Below are positions 59,190 through 64,000 of a DNA stretch of 64,000 nucleotides, one piece after another. Within the stretch, counting starts at the first letter, position 1. Every line of letters starts with the position of its first letter. Where the stretch lies: contig NC_134900.1 in the NCBI RefSeq assembly GCF_041734735.1, positions 27,744,137 through 27,808,136 on the forward strand, read 5' to 3'. This DNA comes from Babylonia areolata. Its lineage: Eukaryota; Mollusca; Gastropoda; Neogastropoda; Buccinidae. The notes beneath the pieces are model-generated. The model had not been told where the DNA came from and ran no database searches. It worked only from the letters and a program-made list of their open reading frames with translations. Position numbers and translations under genes: made by a program.

Positions 59190-60490
59190 TAATCTGGCTG
59201 CAGGTCTCAAATTTAAATAAACTGACTTGCCACTGATGAACTGTCTGTACCGCAGTCTCGACTGTGTCAGAAAAAGCACTGACGTCAATTGCTACAATGT
59301 TTCTGTTTCAATCGCAACAATGCTGCTTATGCATAAAGTGGCAAACGTTTGCAGCTTTTGCTGAATGAACAGAGGGTCAAGCAGATGTACCCATGGCCCT
59401 TGTGGCTTGACAGGGATGGAGATCGGGCGCACCGGTGTTTACGTGTATCTGTGCGTGCGCGCAAGTTTGTGCGTGTGTGTGTGTGTGCGCACGCGCATGT
59501 CTGTGCGTGCGTGTGATTAATCGCATGTGTGTGTGCATGTGCGCGCGCGAGTGCGTCATGCTTTTCACAGTGGTATCAATGCGTGCCACGTAGGGATCGT
59601 TATCAGCATTTTGACAACTTCAATCGACTTTCTGACTTCGATTTTGGTGCTCTGGCAAGGCACTGGATTGCCTCTCAAGGGGTCAACAAACGACGCTTTC
59701 GAAAAAGCATTCCGTTTTCATTTTTGACAGACTGATTATCCGGTCGGTAAATGATGTAGAACTGACGGCCCATCGGCTTTTTTCTTCTTCCAGAAAACGG
59801 ACGCTCCGTTTTTAATGTAAATCTGAAAACAGATTTCCGTGCCTAGACTGAAGAGGTGCACCCATACAATCTGACACCAATTGCACTTGGCCTCGCCTGC
59901 GGCGTTGATTTCGTGAATGGCGTCGCCTACCCGTGAAGTTATTTTTTTGTTCTTCACTTCTGTTTTCACGATCTCCTCCTGTCAGGCCCAGTTCCACTTA
60001 TTTTTCACTCCTGTATCGATCTCTGCTGCAAAAATCCTCTAATCCTTTGTAAGTTTTCTCATTTTATCAATGACTGAAGATGATCAACGAAATCAGGTAC
60101 CTTTGCAAGTCCTGAAGCCCGCGAGCGAAAGTTATCCCGACCGAATACGGATAAGCTGAATGATGACAGAGAAACAATGGAAAACTTATTCTCAATTGGT
60201 TCGTTTATTCAAACACGGGGCATTTTAACAAACGCTGTGGGTTTGTCTTGCCGATCGGTTGGACAACGTTCGTGGGTCGGACCCCCACCCCCCTCTTTTC
60301 TCAACGGATTTATGCGAATCTCAAAAATGGCCTCTGGGGCCACTTTTCGGTCGGAAATCAGACTATAGTCGGAAAAATCTCATGCCTGACATATCTGCAA
60401 AAAGTACAAATATCTAAATCATGCTTGGTTTTAAATCTAACCAATTTCTGTGTCTGGAAAGATAAGTGGTCAGGAAAAAAAATTATTCAC
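59190..60490. other. No supported gene
   Basis: A minus-strand frame at 59736-59969 contains a C-x2-C pair (KCNWCQ) but no complete zinc finger. CpG content is raised at 59550-60300. Function not assigned. Confidence 0.4.
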
Positions 60491-60498
60491 TCAAACTG

Positions 60499-60518
60499 TT
60501 TATTGTTTGTTATTTATT
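60499..60518 (-). promoter_or_regulatory. Two AATAAA poly(A) signals on the minus strand
   Basis: tttatt on the plus strand at 60499-60504 and 60513-60518. They lie about 740 bp past the SLC25A3 stop codon and may end its 3' UTR; a GT run at 60549-60589 lies within that UTR. Confidence 0.4.
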
Positions 60519-60548
60519 GTTTGCACAGGCATTCTTCTTTGTACTGGA

Positions 60549-60591
<43 letters not shown>

Positions 60592-61251
60592 ATGACAACT
60601 GCACATAACTATAGCATTCTAAAGAGAAAATATACAAGCAGAACCTCCAACAAAAAGAGGCACACACCACATTTTTTTTTCTTCAAATTTTAATTCACCC
60701 CTGAAACTCAAGACATTAGTATGTCACATACACTTCTACATGTGTACCACAAGGTCAGGTAGATTCAATGTATTGTATGCTGCTGATCAAGGAATTTGGC
60801 CCAATAAAAATCCTGTGATGAAAAATTAATACCAGTCACACACAAATCACTCAAGTTCCCGCAGCAACAAGACAACAGTCCCTTGACCACTGTGCAACCG
60901 CTCACACTGCAGTTATGTTGTTTTTTTTGTTTTTTGTTTTTTTAAAATTTTTAAAGTTTTCAATGCCAGAATTTTACACCTGCTGAATGAATTATGATTT
61001 TTTATAACAAAGAAAAAAAAAGTCTGATACTCAACACTCCAAGTACTCTACATAAAAAACCATCTGCTGATTAAGCATAATCACACAGATCCTAGATGTC
61101 TATGATGACCAGACGATCGTACGCACTATCACTAATACTTTTGTTCACAACTGTTGTGGCTGTGAGGAAGCTTCTGTTTTCTGAGATAGCACTGCACATC
61201 TCATTTACACAGACTGTGGAGTGGTGCAGGGACGTCTAGGAGAGAACGTCA
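60519..61251 (-). other. Presumed 3' UTR of SLC25A3
   Basis: No other gene is seen. AT-rich, with T and A runs and a GT microsatellite (60549-60589). Extent rests on the poly(A) signals only. Confidence 0.4.
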
Positions 61252-61409
61252 TTATGCCAGACCCATCTTCTTCTTCAGGGACTCAGGCATCTCTGGGGGT
61301 GGGGGTCGGGGCAGACGGAAGGCCACCTTGACAGAGTCATAGATGAACCACTGCAGGGCCGTCAGGGTACCGATCATGATGATCCTGGGGAACAGACCTT
61401 TCCACATGC
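61252..61409 (-). CDS. SLC25A3: Mitochondrial phosphate carrier, last exon
   Basis: Minus strand; acceptor gtgtgttgcag ends at 61410. The exon gives [51 protein letters not shown] and a TAA at 61254-61252. This is almost residue for residue the C-terminus of animal SLC25A3 (human: ...[30 protein letters not shown]...). The protein imports inorganic phosphate with protons across the inner mitochondrial membrane for ATP synthesis; this exon covers the sixth transmembrane helix and matrix/intermembrane tail. The first codon (Gly) is split, one base coming from the previous exon. All other exons lie to the right of the window, beyond the intronic repeats at 61.8-64 kb. Confidence 0.96.
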
Positions 61410-61815
61410 CTGCAACACACAACACATCATTTATAATACCAGAACCAACATCAGTATTCTACCTGACTGCATATATTTAGAAAGAACACTGAGTGGACAT
61501 GTCAGTTATTTCATTTACCACTTTTCAAGTGCAAAGGATGTGTTTTTTTCTCTCTAAAGCCCTACTTCTATAAAAGGTTTTGACTGTACATTTGCTTGTC
61601 TCTCCCCCCTCCCTCTCCTCCCCCATCATAGTCACTGAACTTTTTGCCACAACTGATCACATTTTGAACTGATATGCAAGTTTTTATTTGGAAGGACACA
61701 ATGTAAGTATGCTCTTTTAGTTTATTTTTTTGCTATGATCCAGCAGCTAATAATCCTGGTAACTTTAAAATATAAATAACAAAAAACAAAACAAGAAAAA
61801 TCCACCAACTTCAGG

Positions 61816-64000
61816 TAGTTACATACAAATGCACTGTTAAACTTTCACTAATGGTAAATTCTAAATGGCAACATCATAAATAAAAGCAGTGTCCAGACAG
61901 GCAGTGAAGCCCCACCTAAAGACTCCTTCCCCCCAGCAGTCTGCCTACAGAGGCCAGCAGGTATGACTGTGGGAGGAGAAGGGGGGAGGGCTGAGGACTA
62001 CCTGTCCAGGTGTATTGCTGTCACACACCAATGACTCAAGCACCTCCGACAGAACAACCAAAAAGTTGCTGGTGACAGTCAGCACCACCAGATACCGGTA
62101 GACACTGACTGCACCCAGAGGTGGATCTAAGGAGTGTGTGGGCACAGCGCAGTGAATGGAAAAAGTATCACACAAAATGATTCATCTCAATGTCACAGCA
62201 TTCTGCTTATCAATCTTGGCTTCTCTCAATTTCTACCTTCTTTTGTATTTTTTGCAGCTGAAAGATCAACACTTCTTTGTTTTCAAACAAGCTTAAGGTT
62301 GTGATTATGTACATAGTGGTGCAAGTGACCAAAACTTGCTTGTGCTTACATTCATCAAACATACTATGCCTTTAAGACAGTTCATCAGGAAGACATCTTC
62401 CCTTAGAAATTATTTAATCATGCCACCTAAAAGCCAAAAAGCACAAATATTGTAATAAATATATACAACAATATGCAAACTTGAAAACAAAGATACCCAA
62501 GTTCACTAATTTGGCGATGACCAGAGTAAGTTTTAAATAGCAAGACGTTTCAATCTTTTCCCCATGCAGCAAAGTGAAAGGCAGTGTCCAGACAAATAGT
62601 GAAGCCCACCCAAAGACTCCCTCCCCCCAGCAGTCTGCCTACAGAGGCCAGCAGGTATGACTTAGGGTGGGGGAAGGAGGGAGGACCGAGGACTACCTGT
62701 CCAGGTGTATTGCTGTCACACACCAATGACTCAAGCACCTCCGACAGAACAACCAAAAAGTTGCTGGTGACAGTCAGCACCACCAGACACTGGTTGACAC
62801 TGACTGCACCCAGAGGTGGATCTAAGGAGTGTGTGGGCACAGCGCAGTGAATGGAAAAAGTATCACACAAAATGATTCATCTCAATTGTCACAGCATTCT
62901 GCTTATCAATCTTGGCTTCTCTCAATTTCTACCTTCTTTTGTATTTTTTGCAGCTGAAAGATCAACACTTCTTTGTTTTCAAACAAGCTTAAGGTTGTGA
63001 TTATGTACATTGTGGTGCAAGAGACCAAAACTTGCCTGTGCTTACATTCATCAAACATACTATGCCTGTAAGACAGTTCATCAGGAAGACATCTTCCCTT
63101 AGAAATTGTAGTATTTAATCATGCCACCTAAACGCCAAAAAGCACAAATATTGTAATAAATATATACAACAATATGCAAACTAGAAAACAAAGATACCCA
63201 AGTTCACTAATTTGGCGATGACCAGAGTAAGTATTAAACAGCAAGACGTTTCAATCTTTTCCCCATGCAGCAAAGTGAAAGGCAGTGTCCAGACAAATAG
63301 TGAAGCCCACCCAAAGACTCCCTCCCCCAAGCAGTCTGCCTACAGAGGCCAGCAGGTATGACTTAGGGTGGGGTAGTTACATACAAATGCACTGTTAAAC
63401 TTTCACTAATGGTAAATTCTAAATGGCAACATCATAAATAAAAGCAGTGTCCAGACAGGCAGTGAAGCCCCCCCTAAAGACTCCTTCCCCCCAGCAGTCT
63501 GCCTACAGAGGCCAGCAGGTATGACTGTGGGAGGAGAAGGGGGGAGGGCTGAGGACTACCTGTCCAGGTGTATTGCTGTCACACACCAATGACTCAAGCA
63601 CCTCCGATAGAACAACCAAAAAGTTGCTGGTGACAGTCAGCACCACCAGATACCGGTAGACACTGACTGCACCCAGAGGTGGATCTAAGGAGTGTGTGGG
63701 CACAGCGCAGTGAATGGAAAAAGTATCACACAAAATGATTCATCTCAATGTCACAGCATTCTGCTTATCAATCTTGGCTTCTCTCAATTTCTACCTTCTT
63801 TTGTACTTTTTGAAGCTGAAAGATCAACACTTCTTTGTTTTCAAACAAGCTTAAGGTTTTGATTATGTATACTGTGGTGCAAGAGACCAAAACTTGCCTG
63901 TGTTTACATTCATAAAACATACTCTACCTGTAAGACAGTTCATCAGGAAGACATTTTCCCTTAGAAATTGTAGTATTTAATTATGCCACCTAAAAGCCAA
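61816..64000. repeat. Nested tandem duplications in the last SLC25A3 intron
   Basis: A unit of about 0.7 kb occurs at 61886 and 62581 (offset 695 bp) and restarts at 63282 (offset 701 bp) for only about 90 bp. Then, from 63374, the sequence starting at 61816 is repeated (offset 1,558 bp) to the window end. Copies are nearly identical. Each contains a minus-strand frame of 76 codons (61945-62175, 63503-63733) or 106 codons (62550-62870) beginning MCDTFSIHCAVPTHSLDPPL; it is kept open by copying, not by proven selection. The junction at about 63371-63374 shows only ggtag microhomology. Confidence 0.9.

Noticed and set aside
59736-59969. Minus-strand frame with RVGDAIHEINAAGEAKCNWC, like the start of a BED-type zinc finger
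   Set aside because: The second half of the finger (His pair) is absent and the following sequence does not fit; too little to call a transposase or gene.

Overview
The window looks like nuclear DNA of a gastropod mollusc, probably a caenogastropod. It has spliced animal genes (a mitochondrial phosphate carrier and a rolling stone-like membrane protein), large AT-rich non-coding stretches, very many GT/CA and GA microsatellites, and several tRNA-headed SINE types that I associate with marine snails. No database could be searched, so the organism call is an inference. No bacterial operon, CRISPR array or origin is visible.

Layout. 1-6.2 kb: 5' half of a CR1/L2-like LINE on the minus strand, with a coiled-coil plus SGNH-esterase ORF1 and an endonuclease/RT ORF2, carrying a SINE with a 15-bp target duplication. 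6.2-13.3 kb: microsatellites, a short new-looking SINE-like element and an RTE-like LINE remnant. 13.3-15.5 kb: a solo LTR with a perfect 5-bp target duplication, then the 3' end of an L2-like LINE. 17.9-23.2 kb: a two-exon plus-strand gene for a disordered protein of unknown function; its 3.7-kb intron holds a second LINE remnant and a decayed minisatellite. 23.2-45 kb: gene-poor, with a MITE-like element, SINEs, two copies of a hairpin-ended repeat and two clean minisatellites (25-30 bp and 44 bp). 45.7-47.2 kb: a minus-strand rolling stone-like gene in two coding exons, with a possible upstream exon near 52.2-52.5 kb. 47.4-50.9 kb: SINEs nested in one another and a further LINE remnant. 53-57 kb: G-rich minisatellites interrupted by a long SINE and a strange, indel-rich tandem copy. 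57.7-59.2 kb: degenerate simple-sequence repeats. 61.25-64 kb: the last exon of SLC25A3 (minus strand) and, in its last intron, recent tandem duplications running off the window.

The three host genes have no evident functional link. The main biological interest is the retroposon population: at least five tRNA-headed or SINE-like families sharing modules, inserted into one another with readable target duplications and in one case an empty-site paralogue inside this window.
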